Assembly (NCBI GenBank): GCA_021229015.1
Contig: CM037780.1
Span: 65,635,354-65,699,353 of the forward strand
Length of the DNA stretch: 64,000 bases
Source: Solen grandis
Lineage: Eukaryota > Mollusca > Bivalvia > Adapedonta > Solenidae
Direction of reading: 5' to 3'
Below the pieces are notes generated by a model. The model was not told where the DNA came from. It saw only the letters and a program-made list of their open reading frames with translations, and did not search any database. A program made the position numbers and the translations under genes. This document shows, piece after piece, positions 23,606-37,653 of this stretch; within the stretch, counting starts at the first letter, position 1; every line of letters begins with the position of its first letter.

Positions 23606-25534
23606 CTACACAGAGACAAAACAAAAGGTTAATTCTCTGTCACCATTGTTTGTACAAATTTATTTCTATCCACAACATACAATTAGTAACCTAGTACAAA
23701 TAGTAATTTTGATAATACCTTGGAACTAATCATGAAGTTTGCATATTATACATAATTTATACACTTCATATAAAGTACATGTGTTGTCCCACTTTGTATA
23801 ATGAGCCAAGCCGCCTGACACAGCTGTCATCTGTCATCAATATATCAAACCCCAGTCCTAAAGTCCAAACAAAAACATGTAAACATTCACACTTGCTACA
23901 TATTCTTTGAAGTTTCAGCTGCAACCAGAGGAGGAAAATATCTCATGGTAGTGATAGAGCAGTTAAGACGTCTGGGAGCTAGCGTGGGGTCATTGTCACT
24001 TCCAGTTAGACTGTTTGTGGGTACCAGTGTAGGCTGGAAACATGTGAATGCTCTTATAATTCAACAACAAGCTAACATATGTCTACGATATAATCACTCC
24101 ATTCACTGATTTTCTGAAATGGGAAGGAAAAAGTCCAGTATTTAACCTTATAGAAAAGCATCTCTATGGTTACTTTGAACGAGATACTGGAGTATGCATG
24201 ATCAACTCTCCAACATAGGGATCTCTAATCTCAGTAAACTAGTTATCTCCTCTAGTATATTTTCTTTTTTCGTTGAAACAATTTCCTTGTTGTTGTTTTT
24301 TTTGTTTGATAATTTGTCACCTTTGTACCGGTAATATATAAAGCCTAATACTTGTAGATGAATCAAGATAGGCCATAGACATGCATGATATGTGGACTTA
24401 TAAGACAGTAAAGGACTGAAACTGTTGGGGGACAGAATTGTCCTTCATACTGACATTCCCTTGGTCACTCTCAAGTAGGCATGTGCTCAAGCCAGTCTGA
24501 CATCTGTTCACTTAAATGTACATACATATACAAAAATGCAACATTAATTAATATTCTATTTCACACTTATAGAGGCATTAATGTCATTACACTGTCAATT
24601 GTTTTCCATTCTCCTGAACAATTGCCAGCCCATTCTGGAACCACAGAAAACTTCCCCCTTGACAGGAACTGTCAAGCACATATTGATCTTATAGGACTTC
24701 ACAAACTTCATTCTCAAATGGATTCCTAAAGAGTTAAATTTAAATGTCAATCTATTTTCTTTACCCTAATGGCTACACAGAGGACCTATTTAAGCTTATT
24801 TGCAAAATAACTGCATTGAGACATTGTGTTGATGGGTATACAATTAACTAAATAAACAGCGAAGAAAGAGATCAATTTTAAACTCAGTTTTCTTGTATCA
24901 TCATGATTCATATGAAAATATTTATCTTACAGTTTAGGCTTCTTAAGTCAACATATTCTTGTTCAAACCAAATCAGCATGCACAATGTTTGTTTAGGAGT
25001 TGCTGTTGTGTTTGAGTGTATCCTTGATCCTAGCATCATCCAACCACTAACAGAGGTAGAAGACCCAGAGTGTACAGAGACACCCTGGTAAAACCACCAA
25101 TGGTGATCAGCAAGTCAGCTGGAAAGCTTCCAGACATAAAAGTCTGACAGACAAGAAAGGGACTCAAACACACACCAGAGAGGGGCTTAAATAGTTTGGT
25201 CAGGTTTGACCATAATAATAAGCAGGGTGTTTTAACACAACTGAAGAGCAGAATACTACAGATATAGGATTACAATGTTTGCAGGTTTATTTTATATTTG
25301 TTGTATAGATCTATTTCGATGGTCATTAATGGAGGAAACTTGTATGCTGATCGAGTCTTAAAATGGTGGAGATATTAATTACATTTAAGCAGAAGAGAGA
25401 GTTTAATCATACTGGCAATCCCATGACACAAACTGTAGAATTGTATCCACTTCCAAAGACACCCACTCCAATCTCAATTATATTTGCAACATTGTGGAAT
25501 ATCTAAATATCTGGTATCAAATCTGAGTGCTAAC

Positions 25535-25945
25535 GACCCAGAAACCAGAAAAATATTATACAAGTAAAGTACATGATTAGCATATGAGTACTCTCTTCAT
25601 AGAATTCTTAGGCCAGGAACCAGAAAAATATTATACAAGTAAGGTACATGATTAGCATATGAGTACTCTCTTCATAGAATTCTTAGGCCAGAAACCAGAA
25701 AAATATTATACAAGTAAGGTACATGATTAGCATATGAGTACTCTCTTCATAGAATTCTTAGGCCAGAAACCAGAAAAATATTATACAAGTAAAGTACATG
25801 ATTAGCATATGAGTACTCTCTTCATAGAATTCTTAGGCCAGGAACCAGAAAAATATTTTACAAGTAAGGTACATGATTGGCATCTGAATGCTAAGCTCAA
25901 AGAATTTTTAGGCCAGGAACCAGACGTATATTAAATAAGTAAGGT
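25535..25945 (+). repeat. 75-bp tandem repeat, about 5 copies
   Basis: The unit starts CCAGAAAAATATTATACAAG and includes GATTAGCATATGAGTACTC. Copies are nearly identical except the last, which is diverged. The 75-bp period is read from CAAGTAA(A/G)GTACATGATT at 25561 and 25636. Confidence 0.92.
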
Positions 25946-27599
25946 ACATAATAATGGCAATAGACTGGGTCCCAATTTAGTACTTTACAAAAACACCTTG
26001 ATAGAAATATTGACGATGAACATGAAATGACAAAGACTGTCTTTACCAACTAGGAACCGGAAAGAAAGTAACAGGACTGAGATAGGAATGGTGAAATAAA
26101 ATGCCCAATAAATTAACATAAATGATTATGAAATATTACAGAAATAATGAACCAGGACATCTATGTGAAGATCAATTATAATCCTTGAATGACTGATGAC
26201 ATTAGCGCTGAATGTCAAACACATCATCGTCATGAGTGGTGAACTCTATCAAATGTGCTTTAAACTAGCATCCATACTGAAATAATTTGGATGCTCAAAA
26301 AAAATAAAAAAATCAGCTCTGGCATCTGAATTAATTACTATCAATTAGCCAGTTAAACAATTTCTTACCATATGATAAACATTTCAATGATCTTTAGAAT
26401 ATATCCGATCATTCTATTAACTGAATGACAGATTTACCTATCCTTTGACATGATCTCTAATTATGATGATCCATCTGTAGTTAACATTCCTCTATCCTTG
26501 TATATGGTTGATAAATAGTTGATAAATTAACTAATTAGTAACAGACTAACATTACACCGATTTAAATCAAATTGGCACCTATACAATCTAAGAAATTTGG
26601 TAGATAAGCCATAAGGATAAGTGAATCTACATGCTTAGAGTTCCAAGCGAAGGCATGTTGCTGCGTAAATTGTGAGGCAACGTGTAAGCTGTACAAGGAC
26701 GCTCCAGACATAACAATGTGTAACTCTGCTGTAACCAGATTTCACCATCCCCGCAGCATTACATATCCAAACTGTTGCCAAGATGCAGTCATGAGGACTC
26801 CCTTCGGCCCTCCCTTGTTGAAGTCATGGGACTGCATGCCTTGGGGATTTAATGAAAAGTACTTCGGCTTGCTCCTGACTTGATACTGTTAGTCTGCCAA
26901 GGTCGGAAAAAAATCTCTTGCAAGATAATTAAAAAGAGATTCTCATGGCAAAGTAAATCTTATAAAAGATTTAAGCTACAGCTAGAACATTTTAATTCTA
27001 TATATATTGTGAGAGTGATTTATGTAGGAAAACTAATTGCTGGCAGTGGCATTCATAAGATTTTTGACATGGGAGGAAACCAGAGTACCTGGAGAAAATT
27101 GGCTTAAATTATCTTTATACTTAAAATGTCACTCTGACCTGGGATCTATGCCAGACTGCATGGCTGAAAAACGTGTATGTGAATCACTTTGTTTTTCAAC
27201 AGACAACATTTGCTGACGGTTTTATCATTCTGTGTAGACTTACAGAGTGGTTAATTTCCTGATGTCCTCGCAAGATATTTTTCCTTATTATTCTGGAACA
27301 AATCACTGTTGTTGATATCATTTATGGATCAATTTGTGGGGATCCATCGTTTCTATGGCAACACATTTAAAATACAGCAATAACAGACACATTACTGTTT
27401 TCCCTGTAAGCCAGTCTGGGAGAATTCTATTTGACAAATATCCATTATAGATTCAAAAATAAGCATTGAATGTATTGTAAACAAGACCTAAACAGTACAT
27501 AGAGGGATATATGGGATTTGTTATTTAATTCATCCTCTCCATCTCTCCTTTTTTCCATCATTCTCTTCTAATATGATCTTACTCCCACCAAACACACCA

Positions 27600-27830
27600 T
27601 CTGTCACTTACTCTGTTCAACACACCATCTTTGACTTACTCCCTCTGTAACACACCAATATTTCCTCTCCGACACACCATCTCTCTCTCTCTATCTTTCC
27701 AACACACCATCTTTGACTTACTCCATCTCTAACACACCATCTTTGACTTACTCCATCTCTAACACACCATCTTTGACTTACTCCCTCTCTAACACACCAA
27801 TATTTCCTCTCCGACACACCATCTCTCTCG
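27600..27830 (+). repeat. 30-bp tandem repeat (AACACACCATCTTTGACTTA)
   Basis: Pyrimidine-rich units of about 30 bp, AACACACCATCTTTGACTTA plus CTCCATCTCT, three adjacent and near perfect (27708-27800), with variants on both sides (AACACACCAATATTTCCTCT). Confidence 0.9.
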
Positions 27831-27879
27831 CTCTATCTCTCCAACTCAGCAATTTTCACTCACTCTCCAATTTCCAATA

Positions 27880-28020
27880 TATACCATCTTTCACTCTTTC
27901 TCCCTCCAATATACCATCTTTCACTCTTTCTCCCTCCAATATATACCATCTTTCACTCTTTCTCCCTCCAATATACCATCTTTCACTCTTTCTCCCTCCA
28001 ATATACCATCTTTCACTCAT
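27880..28020 (+). repeat. 30-bp tandem repeat (ATACCATCTTTCACTCTTTC)
   Basis: Five units of ATACCATCTTTCACTCTTTC plus TCCCTCCAAT, period 29-31 bp. It is clearly related to the array just before it (ACCATCTTT(G/C)ACT core), so both probably grew from one ancestral unit. Confidence 0.9.
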
Positions 28021-28244
28021 TCTTCTCTGCCTTTTCCCCCTCTTTTCCTCCAACACACCTTATTTACCCCTCCTCCCACCTAACACTGTCACTTGATCAT
28101 TCTTTCACATACATGTACTCTTCTTTTTCTTTTATTTTAATGGTTAGCAATCATTTTCTGATTATTATGGCCATATTTTAGACCTTGCTGTCAAGGATTT
28201 CCCACGTGTGGGTCCTAGCTTTTTTTTTTGCTGAATAGATGGCA

Positions 28245-28562
28245 TCGGAAGTGACAGTGGTTGGATACAACGAAGTCCGGGTGCCATACCCTAGGTCATT
28301 TTGCAAATAGACCCCTTGGTTCTTTTATGTGCCTGGTGTATAGCACCGATACATGGGAGACAAGTTCCTGGGTAGAACCAGTACTAAGTACTTCGAGTTT
28401 TCATAGTAACTCCATTTTGCCGAATGCCTGGCAAGGGTGCAACTTGTACCAATTTCATGTTTTTGGTTTGACAGTCACCAGAGGAAGTGCCCTATATGGG
28501 ATTCAAACCCCAGAGCTCCCAAATGCAAAGCTGACACTCTACCACTGAGCTATTGCCCTATT
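28245..28562 (-). mobile_element. tRNA-derived SINE
   Basis: On the minus strand the head reads GGGCAATAGCTCAGTGGTAG with AGAG following (A box) and GGGGTTTGAATCCC (B box), then a body containing CACTTCCTCTGGTGACTGTC. The tRNA-like head is better preserved than in the other SINEs here. An intact tRNA fold is not evident, so it is not called as a tRNA gene. Confidence 0.75.
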
Positions 28563-28948
28563 ATCCATATAGTCATACATGATAATCTCTCATGATCAGA
28601 CAGCCCCAGTCTGGTCTGTCCAGTCATAGCCCGCCAATTTATTGATCAAGGCCCGCTCCATTATCCCATGTTTCCATCAGCAGTTTGCATGAATCTTTTA
28701 CAGGCTGCAGACAAAAGTTTAGATAAACGTTACAACAGGTAGGATGATAAATCCATACATTCCAGGCATTCCTTCTTCCCATGGTGATCGATAATTCAAG
28801 GTATGTTCTCTCTTGACAGAATTATTGCTTTATATACAAAGTTTACCCATAAGGCCATTGTATAATTATGAAATGTCTTGCTGACATGCTGGTGGTATGT
28901 CTTAAATCCAATGATCTATATATGCACTTAAAGTACAAATATCATTAA

Positions 28949-29169
28949 TCCTTTCCCTCATATAGACTCATTTTGATGTAATCAATAGGTACCACATAAA
29001 GCCTGATCTACAGAAAACCACAGTTAAACCTGACCAAATCTAATTACAAAATCCTAATTTCCAGACCACTGAGGAGTCGCGAACAGCATAAAACCTGATC
29101 AGCCTGCGAGTATCTGGTTTTATGCTGTTCACATAGGTCTTTTCATGGTGTCCTCTATGAGGGAAAGGG
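28949..29169. mobile_element. TTAA-flanked hairpin MITE, copy 1
   Basis: Ends (T/C)CCTTTCCCTCATA and TATGAGGGAAAGGG are inverted repeats and are flanked by TTAA on both sides. This fits a piggyBac-like non-autonomous element. The central hairpin is shortened (GATCAGCCTGCGAGTATCTGG). It is 221 bp with no coding capacity. Confidence 0.8.
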
Positions 29170-32100
29170 TTAAAGTACAAATTTCATTAATGAGTCTAAT
29201 ATTAAGTAGTAGTGGCTGATGACAGATGTCATACACTGAAATCAAACGGGGCTTCAATAAGAGAATATACATGTTTCAAAAAAAAAAAAGAAAGGAAAGT
29301 GTATGATGTGTACGACTTAAATCTAAAGCATAGTGAAATATTTTTACTGGTGCATAATGCTGTGCTAAGAATGAAAGATTCATTGACAACCTAGTAGGAG
29401 CCCATGTGTTCTAACAGCTGATTGTTCATCATGACTGGTCAACCAAGGATTGATCCCAGGTTGCACTGAGGATAAGCAGTGTGTTGAAAACACCATCATC
29501 AATGCTGATTATTTAGTGCCTGTATGTAAAAATGGTCATACATCAAATAAACAAAATTCTTTTTCCTGCATTTAACAAACTCAAAATAGATGCAAGTCTT
29601 AGTTGTTTGTACTTGCTTAATTTGCTACTCATAATATTTGAAAATAAACCCCTTTAAAGTATAAAGTAACAAAATTCTATTTATCAGAATAAAAGCATTT
29701 TCCATCCAAAATCCAAAGCCTGGCAACTTTTGATAGTCCCCAGCCTCTATCAAAACAAATGTCCATGTCCTTGGTGACATTTGATACCCCTAGAGGCTGG
29801 TCCCTTGCCTGGCATATCCCGCCCATAATTACATGGTAGAGTTAATGAAAACATCCATAAATGGATTAAAAGTCTGGAGCTGTCTCGAATCAGACATTGT
29901 AGCTCTCGGAAATATTGATCTGGAGTCCACCTATTATGAAGCCACAGGACTTTTACTGTTGCCGCGGCAATGAAAGGTCAGCTCCTGCCCAGGGACTGGT
30001 CACACGGATTGTTTTATAATCCAGACATTAGGTGAAATAATCCAGACAGGGAAGGCAATTTCATTTATCAGGCTTGAAGTATGACTGTTGTTCGAAATAA
30101 AACCTGAATTTATTGAAAATCTGGGAAAAAATTGCTTTACTTAAAAGTTTAATGATGCCCTTGTTCATTCCTGAAGAATGACCCTATTCGCAATAAGCAT
30201 GATCTGCTTACTACTGGTGCTGCTTGATTGAAACTAGAAACTTTCAGACTGGTTGTAATTGTCACTCCAAACGAAGCACATTCTAATATACTTAATTTTT
30301 CTTTGTCATAACACAATTAAAAACAATCATGAGAATCTCTCTCACACTTAGGCACGACTTCAGAATTTACTGTCTTTTCTGATAATTAAGATAACAAATA
30401 ATTCCCTCATGTCATCTAATTTAATTTTTTTTTTAGATATCAAATTATGTTCCTTGTATTTATCATCAGAGGGTTTTAACTCTTGAGAAACTTTAATAAT
30501 ACAAAATAATGTTAACCACATGTATAGAGCAAGATAATCTTGCCTATCTATGGAAAAAATTTTGTGACTGGTTTGCTCTTCTAACTTTTACAACCAATAC
30601 TGTAATCACCATACAAAAACATGGAGGAAAATAAGCATATAATGAAATATAAACAGAATAATGTGTCTTTTTGCACAGAAAAAAAATCTCAGAATTTACA
30701 AAATGATTGTATTCAAATACATAATTACACTTAGCAATTTTGAAAACTGCATTGTACATGGCCAATTATTTGTTTCCAACATGCATATTGGGTTGATTTT
30801 GATATAACACTGTTTGAGACAATGGAACCCCTTGGTCAAGTGACAGGGCCTCAGTATGATAGTGAAGTGATTTACCTAGGGCCTCTAGACAGTGTTCATT
30901 TCACACCTTACATAGGACAAATACATCCAGAGACTGATCCCAAGACACAAACACGAGCCTGTAGAGTGGTCCCAGAGTTTTTCCCAAGAACTTTGGTTAC
31001 CTCCCACAATAAATGACCTCCTACACCATTAAGAACAATGTGTATCGAATGTTAAAACTGTTAAAACAGAAGGACATTACAACTGGTGTTGTTTCCAAGC
31101 TCAGGATCAAACACTGTAACAATTAAAGCAATATGCCATAATTTTGTAATAAAACAACAACAAAAAAACCTTGACATTTTCAATAATATTTTTATCAAAA
31201 TGAGAACACAATCCCTCAGATTCACTCTCTGAGGTCCCTTTTCCTTCCTTAAAAAATACAATGCTATTACTCTTACATCTCAGCCTGAAATATATATAAG
31301 CCTGAGGGGATTGTTATGAAGCCTATATTCATTAAGAATCAAAATAAATCCATCTGCTGCAGACACATTCCCCGTTTCAGAACACCCACATCTCTCCTGC
31401 AAACCTAACAGCATTGATTTTCTGTGAAAATAATTCACAACTGCAAGCACAAATGCAAAATTAAACACATACTCAGATTTAAAGACTGTACATATATGAG
31501 ATCAGATGACATGAAATGTATCTGCTATGTCTAGAAGGTTACGCAGCAGTGATTTGGTTGTGAAAATAGTTCCAACAGAAAACTGGAAACCCGCCAAACA
31601 ATCAGGAAACCAGTCAATGATTCACCTGTCTTTTGCAGATAATGGGTACCAGTCACTTGAGTTGATTGTTAAAATTGCACCCTTCATTTCCAGACATGAT
31701 TACAGTGCTTGAATTAATAATGTCATCATAATAGGTTTTTTCTTCCACTTCCATTTTTTTCTACTTATGTGTGGTTGTTGATGATAGAAAAAAATCATTT
31801 AATCATCGCAAGTTTAATATAGATACCAGATATAAAATTCAAAGCATGATCACAAAACAAGTATATGATAGGAACTAGCTATATAATTGGGTGAATAACA
31901 GCTGGTACCCATTATTTTCAATGACTGTGACAGTTGCATGACAACTAGTATTTCTTTTACAATATTAATGCTTTTTTTTTTTAACATGGAACCTATTGCT
32001 AAAATTAACATTCCCAGTACACGAGAAGTTGAGTTAAAAGAATTGATGTTTGCTGATTTGGCAAAATAACTGTTAGAGTTTGTAACATGGAAGCTTTTAA

Positions 32101-32904
32101 CATCCACCCCCAAAACAAGAGGGCCATCATGGCCCCAGAACGCTATTTTTATTCCTTCTATAACTAGCACCTGTAACAGGACCAATTCACAATTTAGAAG
32201 GGACCCAAATAGTTTCAAAATTCAGAAGTGTATTTTTAAGTTGAATTTATTTTGAAAGTGCTTCTCTATTATAATCTATATCCAACCATTTTGCAGAAAA
32301 ATTGCAAGGTATCCCCTTACAATATCAGCACAGACACATCAATCATTTTTCACATTTTGAGATAAAACTACACTAATTTTTACAAATGAAGGATTACTGG
32401 ACCCATTCACCATTATATAAAAAAATAAAATAAAGTATAGTTCTAAGCCCAAACAAATTTCTCCTCTTCAAGGTACTGATGTTCTATGAACAGTATAAAA
32501 CCTGATCAGACTGCAAGTTGCATATCTACTGGCCAATTTCTAAAAGGCATTCCTACTGGAATGGATAATACCATCTACCGAAAGTCCATATATTTTATAT
32601 ATGCCAGCTTTCATTCGACAACATTGGCATTATAATTTATAGAACCTGTATCCACCACTTACCATACTCCAGAATTTCATCCCCCTCTTCCCAATTATCT
32701 ATAAAATTTGAAGCAAATTTCCAGGATGGAGGTTTGCATCATGTCAACAACTAACAAAGCAGCAACAGAGATACTGCTTATAAAGTAGAGGACAAACAAT
32801 GTCTAGAAGTTGCAGTTAAAATCAATAAGGGACCACTGGAATGTGAGCCACATGCCAAGCTGACCAGGTTTGAATGATTGCTTCTAAACAGTACTTTCGA
32901 CATG

Positions 32905-33215
32905 ATGTTTGTTTGTTGGGTTTAACATCCCACAGACAGTATCTCAGTCTACAAGAGACAGATTGAGTGCTGTTACACTGGTACCACATGGTAGACATCA
33001 GGCATGATGACAAACCCTGTCACATTATCCCTACACCTGTCAAACCAGTCTTGGAACTACCCTTATATGTTGAGCGCCAAGCAAGGCTATACATGTACTA
33101 TTTTTTTAGGACTTTGGTATGTTGCTGCCATGGCTTCAAACCCACAACCTCATGATTCCAGGGCAGATGCTCTAACCTCACGGCCAACAGGACTGGTAAT
33201 TCTGACAGAAGAAAC
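32905..33215 (-). mobile_element. tRNA-derived SINE
   Basis: Same family as 20806-21058. The minus-strand head reads GGCCGTGAGGTTAGAGCATC and later GTGGGTTTGAAGCC. The body shares TGTGACAGGGTTTG-like and GGGTTTAACATCCC-like segments with the other copy. Confidence 0.7.
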
Positions 33216-33989
33216 TAACACTTAAAGAGGCTCAGACTAAAATCACTTCGGTTTTAACATCCCATCAAAGTATTTTTGTAAACTGGGGACTTACTGTCTG
33301 TTATGTTCTCACTGTTGCATCAGAACATAAGAAAAGTGTCATAATGCTAATAGGTTCTCCAGTAGATGTAGACTGATCTAGCATTTCAGCCCAAAGGAGT
33401 CTACAGCCATTCTTATTTTTTTATTTTTAATTTCATATATTTAAAAAAAAGAAAAAAGAAATTCAATGTGATAATTAAAATATTCAAAATGGGACACTTT
33501 GGACTGTATTTTAATTACAACAAGAGAAAAAGGACCATACTAGCAACTGCCAAGACACATCTGCTGCTGTTTCTGTTTATTACAGATTCTGTCTGCTGCA
33601 AAACCTATTGGAAGCTTGAGGCTGATGATTCTGGTTCACCCAAGGGATTGACTTTCACAGAATCAATGATCTTATTGAGATTCTTCCATTGCATCCAGGC
33701 GATCATTGCGGGGCTGCACTTTTATCACAAAAAAACAACAACCCAATCCTTTATTAAAGCTTCTGACTTGACCTCCCAACAACAGTATTTCAATCACTTG
33801 GGAATATTCTCTATACAAAGCCTATCTGTGGTATATAGGAAATTTGGATGATATCACATACTCAAGTGAACAAGTTCTGTAACAACTCCCTAAAATACTG
33901 AACATCCAGTGAAAAAGAATTTTCTTCTTAACAAGAAGCATGTCAAATGACGCAAAACCAGGTTTACAAGAGTCCCCTCTGGCAAGCAA

Positions 33990-34280
33990 AACTATTTTTA
34001 GTAACAGTGACCTTGACGCTATTGACTTGAAAATCAATCTTAATTTTCTCTTCCCATAAGGTTCTATATACATTTCTAAATCCGATCATACCTCATTCCT
34101 AAAAGAAGTTATTTGACGGAAACAAAAAATCTATTTTTAGTATCAGTGACCTTGACCCTATTATCCTGAAGATCAATCCCAATCTTCTCTTCCCATAAGG
34201 TATCTACCAACCAAATATGAAAACTGTATCTCTATTCTAACAGGATATATTCGATGGAAACAAATATTCAACATCCACCC
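33990..34280 (+). repeat. Two degenerate repeats of about 150 bp
   Basis: CTATTTTTAGTA(A/T)CAGTGACCTTGAC(G/C)CTATT and TTCTCTTCCCATAAGGT recur about 140 bp apart. This looks like the core of another tandem-core element without recognisable ends. Confidence 0.6.
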
Positions 34281-36095
34281 AACGACGTATCCCTTTCTAA
34301 TAACCAGGATATTCATTGTAAACCTGGTTAACTAGTATATATCTGAATATGAAAGTGCTCATCACATCACCTCCTATTTCCAACACTGGAGTCTGAACCA
34401 TTAGGCAAAAGAATGTAAAGACTATATCTCATTGAAACCTTTAACGGGTCTGAATACTTATACCCCATTAAAAAACTAAAGCTATCATTGAAGTGTAAGT
34501 AATACACCAGCTTCACAGCCTTTAACAATTTGAAAATATTGAAGGGTAGTAACTATAAATTTGAAAAGGTTCAAGGGTAATAACTCTAGTCAATTCAAAA
34601 CTAGTAAGCCAGGTATGCTGAAACATGTGTAACTGGGCCGCCTTGAACTGGTAGTGTTATTTAAGATTTTGTACAAATAGAATTACTTGGCAAAAAGGGG
34701 CTATTACTATGTGTTTTTTTTAAAGGGACAGTAATGTGCTTTTCAGCTATGATGAACCTTCTGTCAATGAGTATACATGCAATGTTTCAGTGCTGCTAGT
34801 CAAAGGCTTCTGAAGATAATTGATTTTTTTTGCAAAATAACACAGAACAAAACGAGAAAACAAACTTGGTTACTGTTTCACTTTCACAACAATAAATAAA
34901 AACAATCATCCTCTTCTTTCAATTCATTTATATTTTTTTCTACAAAGACTTCTTTCAAACTGAGTTATTCTTTCAAGTAAAAGAATTTAAACTACAACCT
35001 TAAATTAAGTTAATAATTTAAACACAACGTTAAGAAAAACTTTCTCAAATTAAATTCACTGGCTCAAACAATATAAAACAAAAAATGCTAAACAGATTAA
35101 ATACCCCTTAATTATAAATAATCCATTATAAACTTCCACCTGGGAGCCTACTATTTAAGACTTAGCATATGGGCGCTTAATTATGCATAAAAATCTCTAC
35201 AATTTAGAGATTTCATTCCTAAAGCTCATAATTGCAAACAAAAAGAAAGCATATCTGCACGCTAATCTATGAAATTTAATCTCCTGCACACATAATCAGA
35301 TCTCAGCCATGTGTATTTGCTTAAGACATAAGCACTGGAGTGCTCTGTGTCAGATTCTACGATAGATGCATTGCAGTCAAACCCTCTGTTTACACAAGAA
35401 ACTCCTTTTTGGCAAGATTTCAATTTTAAAAATTCGTCAAAAAAAGAAAAAGAAAGAAGAGAAGCATTCTACCCAAAGAAAGGTGTTAGGTTTGTCTAAC
35501 AAAACATGCACATGGTTATATTTGTCCCATTACATCAAAATTCAGGGGACAAATTTCTAATATGGAAGATGAGAATGTCAAAAAAGTGATAATTTACAAC
35601 AGGACAGAATATTAGGCCACTGAGGTAAACTTTTTTTCTTAAATTCCATCTCGTTTTTGCTTAAATTCTATTTTGAGTTATTCTGGTAGCATTATCTCCC
35701 CTCTCCCTGTCACAGCAATGGCACCCTGGGGTATAACTGAAGATTGAGACTGTGTTTAAATTAAGACTATAAAGATACTGCAAGAACATTCTAAATGTTA
35801 ATCATTTAGGTGACATCATATTCTGCTGACTTTGTACTATTAGGCAACATCCAGGGTGCATTTATTCATGGATTAGTTTAAACTGATTTGTTTTATGTCA
35901 ATTGGGAAACAAGCTCTTACAACTTATATTAATTCTTTTCAATGGATCTTGGGTTGGACCAGTTCTTGGCCCCTGGAAGTTAAGGCTTGCACCCCCCCCC
36001 CCCCCCATCTCTCCATCAAGTTTAACAACAAAAATGCCACAGAAATAACACTCAATACTAATGGAAAACCATTGTGACAATCTGACAAGTGAGTA

Positions 36096-37653
36096 AACAA
36101 GAGGGCCATGATGGCCCTGGATCGCTCACCTGAGTACCATTGCTACAACTGATTACAAGGTTTTTAAACAGACAAGAATTCTGATATAACTCAATCTTAA
36201 ACATTTTAGCCCTGACAATACTACACACCAAATATATAAGCACTGGGCCTTATGGTTTCAGAGGAGAAGACTTAGTGCGGGGTCATTTATCTCCAAAGGG
36301 CCACCATTTTGAAAATCTTGATAATGAACCATTAGATGATGCTACATACCAAATATCTAAGCTCTAGGCCTAATGGATTCATAGAAGAAGATTTTTAAAG
36401 ATTTTCCTATATAACTCTATGTAAAACAAGTGACCCCTGGTGCGGGGTCATTTATCATCGTAGGGCTATGATTTGTACAATCTTAGTAATGGCCCATAAG
36501 ATGATGCTACATACCAAATATCTAAGCTCTAGGCCTAATGGATTCATAGAAGAAGATTTTTAAAGTTTTCTATATAACTCTATGTAAAACAAGTGACCCC
36601 TGGTGCGGGGTCATTTATCACCATAGGGTCATGATTTGTACAATCTTGGTAATGAACCATAAGATGATGCTTCATACCAAATATCTAATCTCTAGGCCTT
36701 ATGGATTCATAGAAGAAGATTTTTAAAGTTTTCCTATATAAATCTATGTTAAACAAGTGACCCCTGGTGCGGGGGCATTTATCACCATAGGGTCATGATT
36801 TGTACAATCTTGGTAATAAACCATAAGATGATGCTTCATACCAAATATCTAAGCTCTAGGCCTTATGGATTCATAGAAGAAGATTTTTAAAGATTTTCCT
36901 ATATAACTCTATGTAAAACAAGTGACCCCTGGTGCGGGGTCATTTATCACCATAGGGCTATGATTTGAACAATCATGGTAATGAACCTTAAGATGATGCT
37001 ACATACCAAATATCAAAGCTCTAGGCCTAATGGATTCATAGAAGAAGATTTTTAAACATTTTCCTATATAACTCTATGTAAAACAAGTGACCCCTGGTGC
37101 GGGGGCATTTATCACCGTAGGGCTATGATTTGAACAATCTTGGTAATGAACCATTAGATGATGCTACATACCAAATATCTAAGCTCTAGGCCTAATGGAT
37201 TCATAGAAGAAGATTTTTAAAGATTTTCCTATATAACTCTATGTAAAACAAGTGACCCCTGGTGCGGGGTCATTTATCACCGTAGGGCTATGATTTGTAC
37301 AATCTTGGTAATGGCCCATAAGATGATGCTACATACCAAATATCTAAGCTCTAGGCCTTGCAGTTTTGCAGAAGAAGATTTTCAAAGTTTTCATTTTTAA
37401 AATCTATTTTTAGCTCCTGTGACCTACTTTTTTAACCAATCTGAATAATTTGTACAACTTTGATAGAGGGCATCATAAGGATGATTCCTGTGAAGTTTGG
37501 TCAAAATCCCTTCAGCGGTTCATGAGGAGATGTTGTTTAAAGCAAATTGTTGACGACGGACGGACGCACGCACGCACGACGGACGACGGACGACGGACAA
37601 AAGGCGATCACAATAGCTCACCATGAGCACGTTGTGCTCAGGTGAGCTAAAAA
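36096..37653 (+). mobile_element. Tandem-core interspersed repeat, complete copy
   Basis: The 5' end is AACAAGAGGGCCATGATGG plus CCCT, a palindrome, then GATCGCTCACCTGAG. The core has about seven units of 163-165 bp (TGACCCCTGGTGCGGGG recurs at 36431, 36594, 36758, 36923, 37088 and 37253). A GACGGACG/GCACGCAC run follows. The 3' end is a fold-back, AGCTCACC...GAGCACGTTGTGCTC...GGTGAGCTAAAAAG. It is non-coding and the best example here of the family's layout. Confidence 0.88.

Noticed and set aside
27713..28096. 127-codon plus-strand open frame
   Set aside because: A translated 30-bp pyrimidine-rich tandem repeat; the period is a multiple of three, so the frame stays open by chance.
28488..28562. 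Possible tRNA gene on the minus strand
   Set aside because: A- and B-box-like sequences are present but the cloverleaf is not, and the SINE body follows directly.
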